DNA of 64,000 nucleotides from Actinostola sp. cb2023 (lineage: Eukaryota; Cnidaria; Anthozoa; Actiniaria; Actinostolidae). The stretch's first letter is position 1. Each line of letters starts with the position of its first letter. Made by a program: the position numbers and the translations under genes. The stretch lies in contig JAUJYZ010000458.1 in NCBI GenBank assembly GCA_033675265.1, positions 1 to 64,000 of the forward strand, in the 5' to 3' direction. This document shows, one piece after another, positions 30,688 through 41,198 of this stretch. The notes beneath the pieces were generated by a model. It saw nothing but the letters and a program-made list of their open reading frames with translations. It was not told where the DNA came from and searched no databases.

Positions 30688-31724
30688 TGTTAGTTTTAAA
30701 ACGCATAGTTATACTTCCTCAGAAATTTCTAGTACATGACGAAAGTCACTAGTCATGCATGTTGTAACGCGCTTAATCTGCCGCACCAAGTTAGTTAAAT
30801 AATCTACTTCCTTTATACGTGGTACCGTGAGGAACCCTTTTAGTTAGATAAGATGGATGTGCACAAGTAGTTTCCGGAACGCACAAACATAGCCGCACGT
30901 ATTAGTCATTGATTATCCCACGTTAGAATTCAATGTCCGCAAGGAAATGCCTTCAAGCTAAATCATCGTGACGTAAATGCGCCTAGAGCACGTTCGTATA
31001 ACTATAAATCTAAGTTTCTATAGAGTACAATTCAGTTTAGTGTGGACGCTACCCTGTATGGGCTTTATGGGCATTTTGGCCAACTCTACGTTCTATCCAC
31101 ATTCTACTCAATTCTACTCTATCTGCTATTTCAACCAAGTCGCTACATCAACCTTAGTGCAAGCGTAAACCAAAGTAAGTGTTGAACTTCTTCTTATCAC
31201 GTTAGTTAAAATCACAAGAGTACTATGGCAAGGAGCATCAAGAAATGTTGTTATGCTATTTTAGTTATATTTAGCCAGTCAAAGCCATAGAATTTGTCGC
31301 TCAACACGAGTTAACTTCAAGTTGATTTATCTGTAACACTGTGAGAAGATCAGTATCATTTATATCACGCATGTATCCTATATTCTATACGATTTATGTT
31401 GTTAGTAATTATTCCATGAGCTATGTCAATTTACGTTATGCATGTTAATTAAGTTAGAGTATGTTTACTATCGTATTTCAGTTCGAACCTACAATATTCT
31501 ACAATAGCTACAATAGCTACAATCTACAACTCTACAATTTGCTACGACTACACAGCGGAATTGTCGCTAAGTCACGTAATCTACATTGTCTATAAACATT
31601 GAACAGTCATTAAAGTCATTGTAATCTATTTGTGGAGTTCGGATTCATTCGCTCTTGCACCACGCTACCCCTGTGATTGGAGATTTATGAGTAAAGCGCA
31701 ACCTCTAGGAATCTGGCAATTACA
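30688..31724 (+). repeat. 3' LTR
   Basis: Same length as the 5' LTR and nearly identical. Preceded by the polypurine-like tract at 30676-30687 and followed by the GAAAA duplication. Confidence 0.92.
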
Positions 31725-31731
31725 GAAAATA

Positions 31732-31916
31732 CAGTCGAACCTCCCCTAAGCGACCACCGAAAATGTCAAGCTTTGTGGTCGCTTACGAGAGGCGGTCGCT
31801 TACGAGAGGTTCCAACTATAGTGATTTGACTTGGAACTGAACTTTTGATATTTGGGAAAACTGGTCGCTTAGGAGAGGTGGTCGCTTACGAGAGTGGTCG
31901 CAACCGGAGGTTCAAC
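31732..31916. mobile_element. pogo/Tigger-type MITE (CAGTCGAACCTCC end)
   Basis: Starts CAGTCGAACCTCCCCTAAGC and consists of repeated GGTCGCTTACGAGAGG and its complement. It ends CCGGAGGTTCAACTATA. Arm B copy: 52139-52326. Non-coding. Confidence 0.65.
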
Positions 31917-32189
31917 TATATATTGTCAGATGATACATGTATAAGGTAGTGATGCTTTGATGAAAAATATTCGAATATTATATACATTGTATGTACTCAT
32001 CGTAGAAAGGAATCTGTTACCTTTTGACCGCAGTGAGAGCGAACAATAGGGTCGTGTTCGATGAGTGGGGAAACTACGGCATGGAGTTACGGTCACGGTA
32101 CAGAATCGAAGACATTCTATTCAACCAATCACAGCGCACAAAATCATCGCTTAACCAATCAGAATGCTTGGATACCGGACGATCACGGC

Positions 32190-32955
32190 ACGGTACTGTC
32201 ACTGCACCGTAACTACTTTCCACTCATACAAAAACGACTCTTGTTCATACAATCTCTACCTGAGAGACAACAAAACTCATTAAACACTGCACCGTCACTG
32301 CACCGTAACTACTTTCCACTCATACAAAACGACTCTTGTTCATACATTCTCTACCTGAGAGACAACAAAACTCATTAAACACTGCACCGTCACTGCACCG
32401 TAACTACTCTCCACTCATACAAAACGACTCTTGTTCATACAATCTCTACCTGAGAGACAACTAAACTCATTAAACACTGCACCATTACTGCACCGTAACT
32501 ACTTTCCACTCATAAAAAACAACTCTCGTTCATACAATATCTACCTGAGAGACAACTAAACTCATTAAACACTGCACCGTCACTGCACCGTAACTACTTT
32601 CCACTCATACAAAGCGACTCTTGTCATACATTCTCTACCTGAGAGACAACAAAACTCATTAAACACTGCACCGTTACTGCACCGTAACTACTTTCCACTC
32701 ATAAAAAACAACTCTCGTTCATACAATATCTACCTGAGAGACAACTAAACTCATTAAACACTGCACCATCACTGCACCGTAACTACTTTCCACTCATACA
32801 AAACGACTCTTGCTCATACATTCTCTACCTGAGAGACAACAAAACTCATTAAACACTGCACCGTCACTGCACCGTAACTACTTTCCACTCATACAAAAAC
32901 GACTCTTGTTCATACATTCTCTACCTAAGAGACAACAAAACTCATTAAACACTGT
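32190..32955 (+). repeat. 95-bp minisatellite, ~8 units
   Basis: Starts of AAACTCAT lie at 32273, 32368, 32463, 32558, 32652, 32747, 32842 and 32938, a spacing of 94-96 bp. The unit contains CACTGCACCGTCACTGCACC and CTCTACCTGAGAGACAAC. Because 95 is not a multiple of 3, the protein-like ORFs change frame each unit and are not genes. Arm B array: about 50818-51565. Confidence 0.9.
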
Positions 32956-32968
32956 ATTACATTTAAGG

Positions 32969-33149
32969 AATGGTCAATGCTTAGCGTACGTATATCCAGT
33001 TATGGATGCACGCGGGAGGTTGCTAAGCACGAAAGAAGCGTAAGAGTCGCACAAGGCGTAGACGAGTGCGACTCTAGCTTCTTGAGTGCTTAGCAACCTC
33101 CCAAGTGCATCCATAACTGGATATACGCACAGCTAAAGCATTGACCATT
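32969..33149. repeat. Long near-perfect hairpin (foldback)
   Basis: GAATGGTCAATGC at the left and GCATTGACCATTGC at the right close a stem of about 80 bp each side. Internal landmarks are TATCCAGTTATGGATGCAC, GGAGGTTGCTAAGCAC and AGAGTCGCAC. The loop is only a few bases around 33060. Arm B copy: 50617-50802. Confidence 0.85.
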
Positions 33150-33166
33150 GCTTTTATAACATAGCC

Positions 33167-34093
33167 AGAGGAGGTTAGTCACTTGTCACGTGCTAATTTC
33201 AACCAATCATAGCTCTTCAATTTCGTCTCTCTTCGAACAGCACAAAGTTCCATGTTTTGGTTTGTACCGCTCACAAAAGAGTTGAAAAAATCAGGAAAAA
33301 AGAAAATTTTCACCTAATAAATCATCACAACAATTCTAGGACTATTGTCAGTCATGATGAATCGTATATGAAAAGGGTCAGTAATATTTTCAACTATTTT
33401 TATCGTCTTTTAAAGCAGACGTATTAAATTCGCTGGTTGCTAGTTCAACTCTTTAGTGTATATTTTTAAAAACAAAGAAAATATATTATAAACGCTTTTC
33501 ACTTTATAATTTCCCATCTAAATAGAAAGAGCAGATACTGGGCAAGCATTTACATTCGCCGATCCCCCCTCGATCCCGCAATAGTTTCGGAGATACAGAG
33601 ATTTTAAAATTGGGAATTTTACGGGTCAGTAACAAAATGGCGCCACGTTCGGATCGTCTCGACAAACTTCAGTGATATATTGCTTTTCAGTATTCTAGAA
33701 AAATCGATGTAGTACACTATGTGTCTGGCAGGTATGAAGGAGTAATTATGGTGCACATTGATGTGTCCAACTATCATCTTTGATATTTAAAACTCCTCGA
33801 AGCGATCCCATTCATAGAGGTCACGCAGTCACACAACGCTTCGCCAATGAATCCAAAGCCTCAAAAGCAAAAGCCTAAAAAGCGATGTTCAACATCTAAA
33901 AAGCTTTGTTTCAGTCGGAGTTAAAACCAAAATACATCTGAGTTCACTTATTGTTCTTCGAGAGCGTTCATAGTCACTATAATTGAGCTTGGAGTACCGC
34001 CGTGAGCTCCTGTCTTCACGACGGTTTGACATCAACTGAATAATTTTAAATTTTACCCATGATTCTCCGCGGGGTAGTGACCAACCTCCTCTG
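33167..34093. mobile_element. Mutator-like non-autonomous element with ~10-bp target duplication
   Basis: The ends are AGAGGAGGTTAGTCAC and its inverse GTGACCAACCTCCTCT. Flanks TAACATAGCC (33157-33166) and TAACATAGCC (34094-34103) form a duplication of 9-10 bp, as expected for Mutator-like elements. No transposase. Arm B copy: 49679-50599 with the same flanks inverted. Confidence 0.75.
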
Positions 34094-34103
34094 TAACATA
34101 GCC

Positions 34104-34960
34104 ATGTTTATTTAATTTGATAATTTTACAAATTCTCCTATCCCTGCGCGCGCACGCTAAAATTAGAACACGTTGGAGTTGTTGTCACTTTGCAAACAAA
34201 CGAGTGAGAAGCGAGCATGCAGCTAAAAATGTTGCAAATACAATTACAATCTGTTTTTCGCCTAAAATTTCGAAGTAGAAATGTTCTACAATGTATTTCA
34301 TGTTTAACTGACTGATTGAAGTTCGTAAACAAGGATTATAACGGGTGTAGATGCCACGGCGGGAAATTAAAGACAAAACCACTTGAGAGCAGTTGTGAAA
34401 CAGTGATTTACTCTGTTATCAAACGCTTCAAACAAATGAAGAAAATACACTTGTTATATAATGTTTCCGTCAATAAAAGCTATGTAAAATAATTACAATA
34501 GTATTTGTTTATGCATAACTTTAACTTAAATGTGGCTTCACACCATAATAAATCGGTTTGATGAAGAAAATAAGTGAGAAAGGTAAAGAAAAACTAGTGA
34601 AACTAAATGAAAGTGAAAAACAGATTGCGTGATTCGCTGACGTGACACGTACGTTGCTAAGCAATAAAAACGAGGCTGTTCACAATAAAATGGCGGTTGA
34701 AATGGCGAGTTTACCATGTTATGAGTTTCTTGAAGAAAAAGACTAACAAATTATATAATGGTTTGAAATTACAAATGGATTTTTAAATGTCTGTAAATAC
34801 TTGAGGAAGTTGTAAGGTACGTAAAGTAAATGTTATTTCAACATTATTGTCAGTACGATCGAAAGTTCGATCAAGTTCACTGACTTCGTGAATTAATAAA
34901 GGGATTTGCCAGTCATTGATCTGCAAGACCCGGGCGTCTGCAAGATTAATATTGAATCAA
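34104..34960. other. AT-rich stretch, no gene
   Basis: Only short ORFs of 64-65 codons on the minus strand, in two overlapping frames, neither with a motif. Nothing else recognised. Confidence 0.4.
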
Positions 34961-34966
34961 AAAAAT

Positions 34967-35170
34967 ATGGTTTCGACAACTAGATTATTCTGCTGGACTG
35001 CTGTTGTTAACTGCAAGGATTGTGGCTGCACTGGGACAACTCAGGAGGCTTTGAGACGACAATTCGCTGCACTGATGGAGTTGAGCGGTCGATGGCCGAT
35101 CGATTGTTGTAATTATGTGCCAAGCTTTGCTCATTGCTGTGATCACTTGAAATCGCCAGAAAAGGCATAA
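34967..35170 (+). other. Small Cys-containing ORF, coding status doubtful
   Basis: 67 codons from ATG 34967: hydrophobic start, then VNCKDCGCTGTTQEALRRQF. The arm B counterpart (reverse strand, about 48636-48815) keeps the first ~45 codons. It then differs in frame because arm A has a 4-bp ATCG duplication near 35098. No family recognised. Confidence 0.2.
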
Positions 35171-35189
35171 TATGATGATTTGGTACGCC

Positions 35190-35345
35190 AGTAGCCTGCG
35201 TGGCCGGCTCTGGGGTTAGGAAGGGCTAGGAGGAGAAGGAAAGGGGTTAGGAGGGAATTGGGGGGGTGGGGGGGGGGGGGGGGGGGGAGGAAGAAGAAGA
35301 TGGGATTGGGAAGGAGAAGGGGGAGGGAGAGCCTGCCCGCAAGGC
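35190..35345 (+). repeat. Purine/G-rich tract
   Basis: A strand asymmetric GGAGAAGG-rich stretch includes an almost uninterrupted G run of about 30 bases at 35262-35287. Arm B (about 48475-48560) has the C-rich complement without the long homopolymer. It is potentially G-quadruplex forming, or a sequencing slip. Confidence 0.6.
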
Positions 35346-36171
35346 CGGATATTTTAGATAACCGCCTACTTTTAAACAACGCGAGATCGAAGTTCACCAA
35401 CCAATCAAATTGCGCCGGAAATAAGAGAGATTATATACAAATCACCAACCAATCAGGAAGCACCCGATGTCAAGGGGCAAGTTCAGCGGTCAAATTCACG
35501 CACACTACGAAGCTTTGCGATGTATATTAAAGGTACAGAACCCCACACAAATAGTAAATGCTGGACAAAAGCCAAACTAAAACGCAACAAATTTTATTTG
35601 GGGTCAAGAAGTAATAATTTACACTTTATTTGAGTTTAAATAAAGGTGAAAATATATCTATCTTTCTAGGCTAACTTACGTTCAAGGTTCATAATTTAAA
35701 AACAGTCTGATCACTACTTACATTTGAATTAACTAATACGTTGATTTGTTCGCTTCCAAACGCGTTTTATTTGGCGGAATCTATAGATTCGAAAACCACG
35801 ATGCACGCCAAACGGTTGTGAAGACAACTTGAACTTGAACAATTCAGTTGATGTCTTCCGCCGTTCATTTTGTTCATTTTCTTCACTTGGTCTTGGCCTG
35901 AATGCTACCCTGGGTTCCAGAGGCCCTAGGGTACCTGAATGCTTGACAAAGGTGAAATCACTAACACCACAACACAGCCATTTGTTTCTTCGTTTTTAAC
36001 TGACGCTAGTAAAAGCTTGAAAAATCCAACTTTTTCCGAACCCCGTGGGAGTACTAAGCACATCTTTTGACTAGCCCTCTTGCTCAGGTTTAAAAAATTG
36101 AACTTCTCTAATAAATCATTCTCTTGACTACTGACTACATTACAACTTGATATGTATTATATTAATATTAT
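35346..36171. other. Intergenic DNA, no gene
   Basis: Contains two adjacent ACCAACCAATCA words (inverted CCAAT) near 35397 and 35443. No ORF or repeat structure of note. Mirrored at 47640-48470. Confidence 0.4.
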
Positions 36172-36265
36172 ATTCTGACTTGATGACTGGCATTTTAATA
36201 ATTAAAGCTATAATTATATAAAATTATAGCTTTAATTATTAAAATGCCAGTCATCAAGTCAGAAT
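36172..36265. mobile_element. 94-bp perfect palindrome
   Basis: ATTCTGACTTGATGACTGGC at the left and its exact complement at the right meet around AATTATATAAAATT. Arm B copy: 47545-47638. A minimal foldback element or TIR pair with no interior. Confidence 0.8.
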
Positions 36266-36324
36266 ATAGATAATTAATATTAACCAAGTTATTTTACAAT
36301 TTGGTTTGCCATCAGCATTAATTA

Positions 36325-36551
36325 CTCGGGGGGGCTCCATTTGTCCAAATGGTAGGGGTGATTGGTAGTCCTTTTAGGGTTGAAAATATTTCCTGTGTGT
36401 ACCAATCACAATCACTTTTTCGCCATATTAGGGGTCGAAATGAACATGGCTTGACAACAGCTTTTTTTATTTATGCATACCTTTTAGGGGTCGTTTTCAA
36501 AACCGACCGCCATCACCCCTACCACATGGACAGAGGGAGTACCCCCCAGGG
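36325..36551. mobile_element. 227-bp hAT-like MITE, 8-bp target duplication
   Basis: Inverted ends (GGGGGGCTCCATTTGTCC / GGACAGAGGGAGTACCCCCC) flanked by ATTAATTA at 36317-36324 and 36552-36559. Arm B copy: 47257-47484. Confidence 0.75.
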
Positions 36552-36634
36552 ATTAATTATTTATAATCTCAGTTACAGTAAATTATATATATTAATTTGT
36601 AGTTACATTTCAATGTGCAAAGTTATGCTTTAAC

Positions 36635-36720
36635 CTTTGGGTCCATCAGAAACACCATAGGATCACCAGTGTAGAGATTGTGGGCATCAAACTTGTGGTC
36701 CACTGCTTGTTCTTCATCTT
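36635..36720 (-). pseudogene. Fragment of P-like transposase exon 6 at the end of arm A
   Basis: On the minus strand it matches 47088-47173, the last 86 bases of the final recognised exon of the transposase gene (DEEQAVDHKFVAHN...MDPK), with Val-to-Met-type local change in arm A (GTTGCC versus ATGCCC). It is cut at 36720 where the 4.5-kb element starts. The rest of the gene is absent from arm A. Confidence 0.8.
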
Positions 36721-37424
36721 ATATACAGCTCGATAACAAGCCTCTCATAGATACCTTGGGCTACCTGTGCCCTATCCTGCGGCACAAAATTACCCGTATT
36801 GCAAGTCCCCCCCTGGCATATATCATTATATTCACGGGTAATGATTTTATTTTGATGTCTCAACAATTGTGGGCTACATAAAAGCAGATGCTTGTGCAGA
36901 AATAGTTGAATAGGATATTAGATGATTTAAATGATCGATGAGTTTGTTGTGATGTGGATTATTTCGATGTAACGTAAAACATACTCTATCTTCGCCACAG
37001 CTAACGATCGAGCGAACGATGGCCGAATGTTTTTAGAACGACACATCATATATTAGATGGTTTGTAGTGATGCATGGGTTATTTCGATGTCATAACGAGC
37101 CACAACGACTTAGTTACCAGCAAAATGCAGGAAAATTTTCCCGCATTTTTTAGATTCCTTTTGACACCATAGATGACCACAACTAATATGATACCTTCCC
37201 TAAGTACATGAAGGTTAAACAAAGGCGACAAAGTGATTGATTGTTTATTGAATGTGATATATACCAACAATGACTCTAAAGTCATTTTTATTCGGCCATA
37301 AAAGCATAATAAAAGGAAAATTGTAGATTTTGGACGTATTATAACATTGTATACATATGTACAAGGATCGACATATTGATATACTCAGTAGAGATGCAGC
37401 TTGGCATGCAGTGATACTGCCGTG

Positions 37425-37775
37425 ACATGATTGTTTATAGGCTGATTTATCAGTATAAACTGATTCCCAGCTCAGTAGAGATGCAGTTTGGTGTTATACA
37501 TGATTGTTACGGGCTGATTTATCAGTATAAACTGATTCCCAGCTCAGTAGAGATGCAGCTAGTTTGGTGTCATATGATTGTTTATAGGCTGATTTATCAG
37601 TATAAACTGATTCCCAGCTCAGTAGAGATGCAGTTTGGTGTTACATGATTGTTACGGGCTGATTTATCAGTATAAACTGATTCCCAGCTCAGTAGAGATG
37701 CAGTTTGGTGTTAGATGAATGATTGTTACGGCGGGCGATTTATCAGTATATACTGATTCCCAGCTCAGTAGAGTT
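37425..37775 (+). repeat. Minisatellite, ~72-74 bp units x5
   Basis: Units built on GGCTGATTTATCAGTATAAA and CTGATTCCCAGCTCAGTAGA, beginning at about 37428, 37502, 37575, 37646 and 37722. Non-coding, inside the 4.5-kb element. Confidence 0.8.
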
Positions 37776-38630
37776 GCATTTTATTATAATATGATGTTAG
37801 CGCTAAGTTACAGTGCAATCCCTGTGACTGTGTCACGATCAAGGCCGATCGGGAACTGATTGAAATAAAATATTGCGGGAAAGAATGATCGGATGTATGC
37901 GCAGATCATCAATTAAACTTACCTTCGGAAGGCAAGTTAGATTTTACATGGATTGCCATAGATTTTAACATTCATCAGGGATCCTAAGTACCTGGAGCTT
38001 AAAATACAGTAGGTAGTACAAAATGATTCCACGTACTTTTGTTGGATAGGCATCTTTATCTTCGGAGAGAATTTCTGAAAGAACTCCCTTAGCTTGCATT
38101 CGATAATCGCTACATTTTGGCGGGAAAGATGGCGACGATTCTGTATTATAATTATTAAGATCGCCGAACGAGTTAGCTACACGGACATGAGATTCTAGAG
38201 CTCTTGGTCGTTAACACATGAAACGATTCTGCCTAAGAATCCCAGCCAGAACACAATAGCTCAGACACATGTAAACGTAAACCTCTTCTTCTTTGGTCGC
38301 CTCCATCAAATACTCGATGATCTATTTGCGCGCCATTTACATCCTGCAAGCGAAATTGCCTTGATTTGCAGAGGAAAACAGAGAGCAAGCACAGCTCTTT
38401 GGAATATTTTGTTGATTGCCCACACTGAATTCTGCTGTTCAGTTCCTACTCTGTTTATCCAGGAGCGGTCAACGGCATCTGTTCAATGGAAAAGCTGTTC
38501 TGACGGTAGTTTGCTGGGAATGACATTAATTATGAATTTCATCTGGTCTGGGAAAAAAGTACCCCTCGATCAATTAGATTCAAAACTCCTGGCAAACCTT
38601 TAAGACTCCTGGTAGTTTTTTTTACGTTTT

Positions 38631-38850
38631 TTTTTGGTTCCCCATATCGAAAACACCTGGAAAACGTTTTTTTTGGGTTCTCCGTATTGAAAACACCTGC
38701 ATGGAAAACGTTTTTTTTTGGTTCTCCAGATTGAAAACACCTGGGAAACATTTTTTTTTGGTTCTCCAGATTGAAAACACCTGGGAAAAAAATTTTTGGT
38801 TCTCCAGATTGAAAACACCTGGGAAACGTTTTTTTTTGGGTTCGGAAAAA
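38631..38850 (+). repeat. Minisatellite, ~41 bp units x5
   Basis: Units of GGTTCTCCAGATTGAAAACA, CCTGGGAAACG and a T8-9 run. The minus-strand ORFs of 138-151 codons across it are repeat translations and are rejected. Confidence 0.8.
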
Positions 38851-40163
38851 AAAAAAGTATCTGGGAAACGTTTTTCTGGGAGGTGGGATGTTCAGAAAAA
38901 AAGTTGTCTGCGAGAAGTTTTTTGGGCTGACAAGGTTTTCTTGGTGACATTTCGGTGTTTCTCTCCTCAAGTTCGTTGCTGGCAAAAATATCAATAAACT
39001 TTTCTGGCTGGATCAATAGAACAGTTGTTCATCTCCCAGCACACCGTTGACCGCTCTCGTTTATCAGTGATTGCCGCATCGATCCCACGGCCTCGATCTA
39101 CACGGCTCTGTAGCTTTATTTACAACTTCAAAATCGCGCTCGCTTGTCAGAACTGATTCGATGAGAGTACACAGAAATGTATTGCTACGGAAAGAAGGCA
39201 AACAACTTAATTGGCCTTTGAAAGACAATGTTGACATATAGTAATTCGATCGATAGCAACCGCGCTACCCCATTGTGACCATTATAACTTGGCTCTGGCT
39301 CCTTATGAACATATTCTATCTTCGCCACAGCTAACGATCGAGCGAACGTCATGGCCGAATGTTTTTAGAACGACACATCATATATTAGATGGTTTGTTGT
39401 GATGTGGATTATTTCGATGTAAACATAAGGACTTACTCTATCTTAACTTCGCCACAGCTAACGATCGAGCGAACGATGGCCGAATGTTTTTAGAACGACA
39501 TATCATATATTAGATGGTTTGTTGTGATGTGGATTATTTCGATGTAAACATAAGGACTTACTCTATCTTCGCCACCAGCTAACGATCGAGCGAACGATGG
39601 CCGAAACTTCGCCACAGCTAACGATCGAGCGAACGATGGCCGAATGTTTTTAGAACGACGTATCATATATTAGATGGTTTGTTGTGATGCATGGGTTATT
39701 TCGATGTAAACGCCACAGCTAACAATCGACCGATTCCTGTGGTAGCATGTGGGTTGATGGGAAATTCTCCACCGGAACGAACAGTACCGCTCGCCGACTA
39801 TTTAGTCCAGGCACGAATCTCACAGAAAAATATATAATGGGATTCCTGTGGTAGCATGTGGGTTAGTGAGTGGGGAGGGGAGGGGAGGTCCGCCAAGGCG
39901 CTGTACGTACGGGATGGGTTCCCTGTGGCATACATGTCAAATACGGCTACCGGATTCCGGTGGCCGAACCGTTTTACAAGTCGATCCGTTGGTCTATTGG
40001 CCACAGGGAACCCTGTTTACATCGAAATAATCCACATCACAACAAACCATCTAATATATGATATGTCGTTCTAAAAACATTCGGCCATCGTTCGCTCGAT
40101 CGTTAGCTGTGGCGAAGATAGAGTAAGTCCTTATGTTTACATCAAAATAATCCACATCACAAC

Positions 40164-40754
40164 CCCGGCCATACCAATCGATAAAAATCGATCATCGGAA
40201 AGTAATCGAATTCATCGATATTAATCGATAATAATCATTTGATTAGTATTGATTGATATCGGTAATCGATGATAATCGATACTCACAACCCAAGTGTCCT
40301 TGATTATATCGATTATTATCGAATATTATCGATTATCATCGATTTCTAAAATTCACCACGGCGAATATGATACGTGATCTACAGATGTAAATAGATCGCG
40401 TATGTTCGACACCGGTCACTGTGAAATCTGTTCCGCTTGAAGTGTTTTATAGTTAACGTTGAGCTATAATATTATGATTTATGTACGAGAGGCACTTACA
40501 AGTCTTCAATAAAATACGGTTATGGCATCTTCTCTCTAGTTAATGTACAGCCACATATCAAGGATTTCTAAGCATCGATGAAAATCGATAATTATCGATA
40601 GAAATCGATGATAATCGATGAAAATCGATACTCACACATTTTTACGTGATCGATTTTCATCGATTTCCAATATTAATCGATTGATTAGTATCGATTATTA
40701 TCGATTGTTATTGATTATTATCGATTATCGGAATTATCGATTGGTATGGCCGGG
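40164..40754. mobile_element. 591-bp ATCGAT-rich TIR element
   Basis: Ends CCCGGCCATACCAATCGATA and its inverse TATCGATTGGTATGGCCGGG-type, flanked by the 6-bp duplication CACAAC (40158-40163 and 40755-40760). The interior has long stretches of reiterated ATCGAT/AATCGATA on both halves. Nested in the 4.5-kb element. Confidence 0.8.
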
Positions 40755-41198
40755 CACAACAAACCATCTAATATATGATGTGTCGTTCTAAAAACATTCG
40801 GCCATGACGTTCGCTCGATCGTTAGCTGTGGCGAAGATAGAGTATGTTTACATCGAAATAACCCATGCATCACTACAAACCATCTAATATATGATGTGTC
40901 GTTCTAAAAACATTCGGCCATCGTTCGCTCGATCGTTAGCTGTGGCGAAGATAGAGTATGTTTACATCGAAACATCACAACAAACTCATCGATCATTTAA
41001 ATCATCTAAAACAAACTATTTCTGCACAAGCATCTGCTTTTATGTAGCCCACAATTGTTGAGACATCAAAATAAAATCATTACCCGTGAATATAATGATA
41101 TATGCCAGTGGGGAAACTTGCAATACGGGTAATTTTGTTGCCGCGGGATAGGGCACAGGTAGCCCTATCTATGAGAGGCTTGTTATCGAGCTGTATAT

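Larger units (their letters stand above)
23163..31724 (+). mobile_element. BEL/Pao LTR retrotransposon (arm A only, young)
   Basis: Two 1037-bp LTRs (23163-24199 and 30688-31724) begin TGTTAG and end TTACA. One substitution was noticed between them (near 23210 versus 30730). The 5-bp target duplication GAAAA is at 23158-23162 and 31725-31729, and the empty site is present in arm B near 52330. The order gag, protease, RT, RNase H, integrase is that of BEL/Pao. A polypurine-like AAGGGGCCGGAA abuts the 3' LTR. The reading frame is broken three times, at 24531-24536, 27335-27341 and near 28265-28275. Confidence 0.95.
12646..36720 (-). repeat. Inverted-duplication arm A (includes copy 2)
   Basis: 12646-20234 is the reverse complement of 1-7640, and 12646-36720 is also the reverse complement of arm B (47088-64000, continuing beyond the window). 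Pairing points checked by eye: 20234 with 56667, 22949 with 54017, 31732 with 52326, 33167 with 50599, 36172 with 47638 and 36720 with 47088. The main interruption is the BEL/Pao element at 23163-31724, absent from arm B. Confidence 0.92.
36985..40970. repeat. Dispersed ~110-bp subterminal motif within the 4.5-kb element
   Basis: Motif GCCACAGCTAACGATCGAGC followed by GAACGATGGCCGAATG and AGATGGTTTGT. It occurs forward near 36990, 39315, 39440, 39570 (partial) and 39605, and inverted near 40020, 40760 and 40850. Repeated subterminal blocks of this kind often serve as transposase binding sites; that role is inferred. Confidence 0.65.
36721..41198. mobile_element. 4.5-kb non-autonomous transposon with long TIRs at the palindrome centre
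   Basis: The left end ATATACAGCTCGATAACAAG is mirrored by CTTGTTATCGAGCTGTATAT at the right. Inverted homology of roughly 300-370 bp continues inward (GGGCTACCTGTGCCCTATCC and so on). The interior is repetitive: 7-8 blocks of a ~110-bp motif in both orientations, two minisatellites and a nested element. No transposase ORF was found. No clean target duplication was found, because the left flank is the arm A breakpoint. Confidence 0.75.

Noticed and set aside
32061..33043. ORFs repeating LHRNYFPLIQ-type text
   Set aside because: Unit length 95 bp changes frame at each repeat; the ORFs do not persist and differ in arm B.
37425..37775. CRISPR-like array (regular repeats)
   Set aside because: Adjacent units are tandem with no unique spacers, inside a eukaryotic transposon.
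38539..39016. Two overlapping minus-strand ORFs of 138-151 codons with repeated FQSGEPKKNV-like text
   Set aside because: They are translations of a 41-bp minisatellite with T8-9 runs in several frames; there is no start context and no conserved residues.
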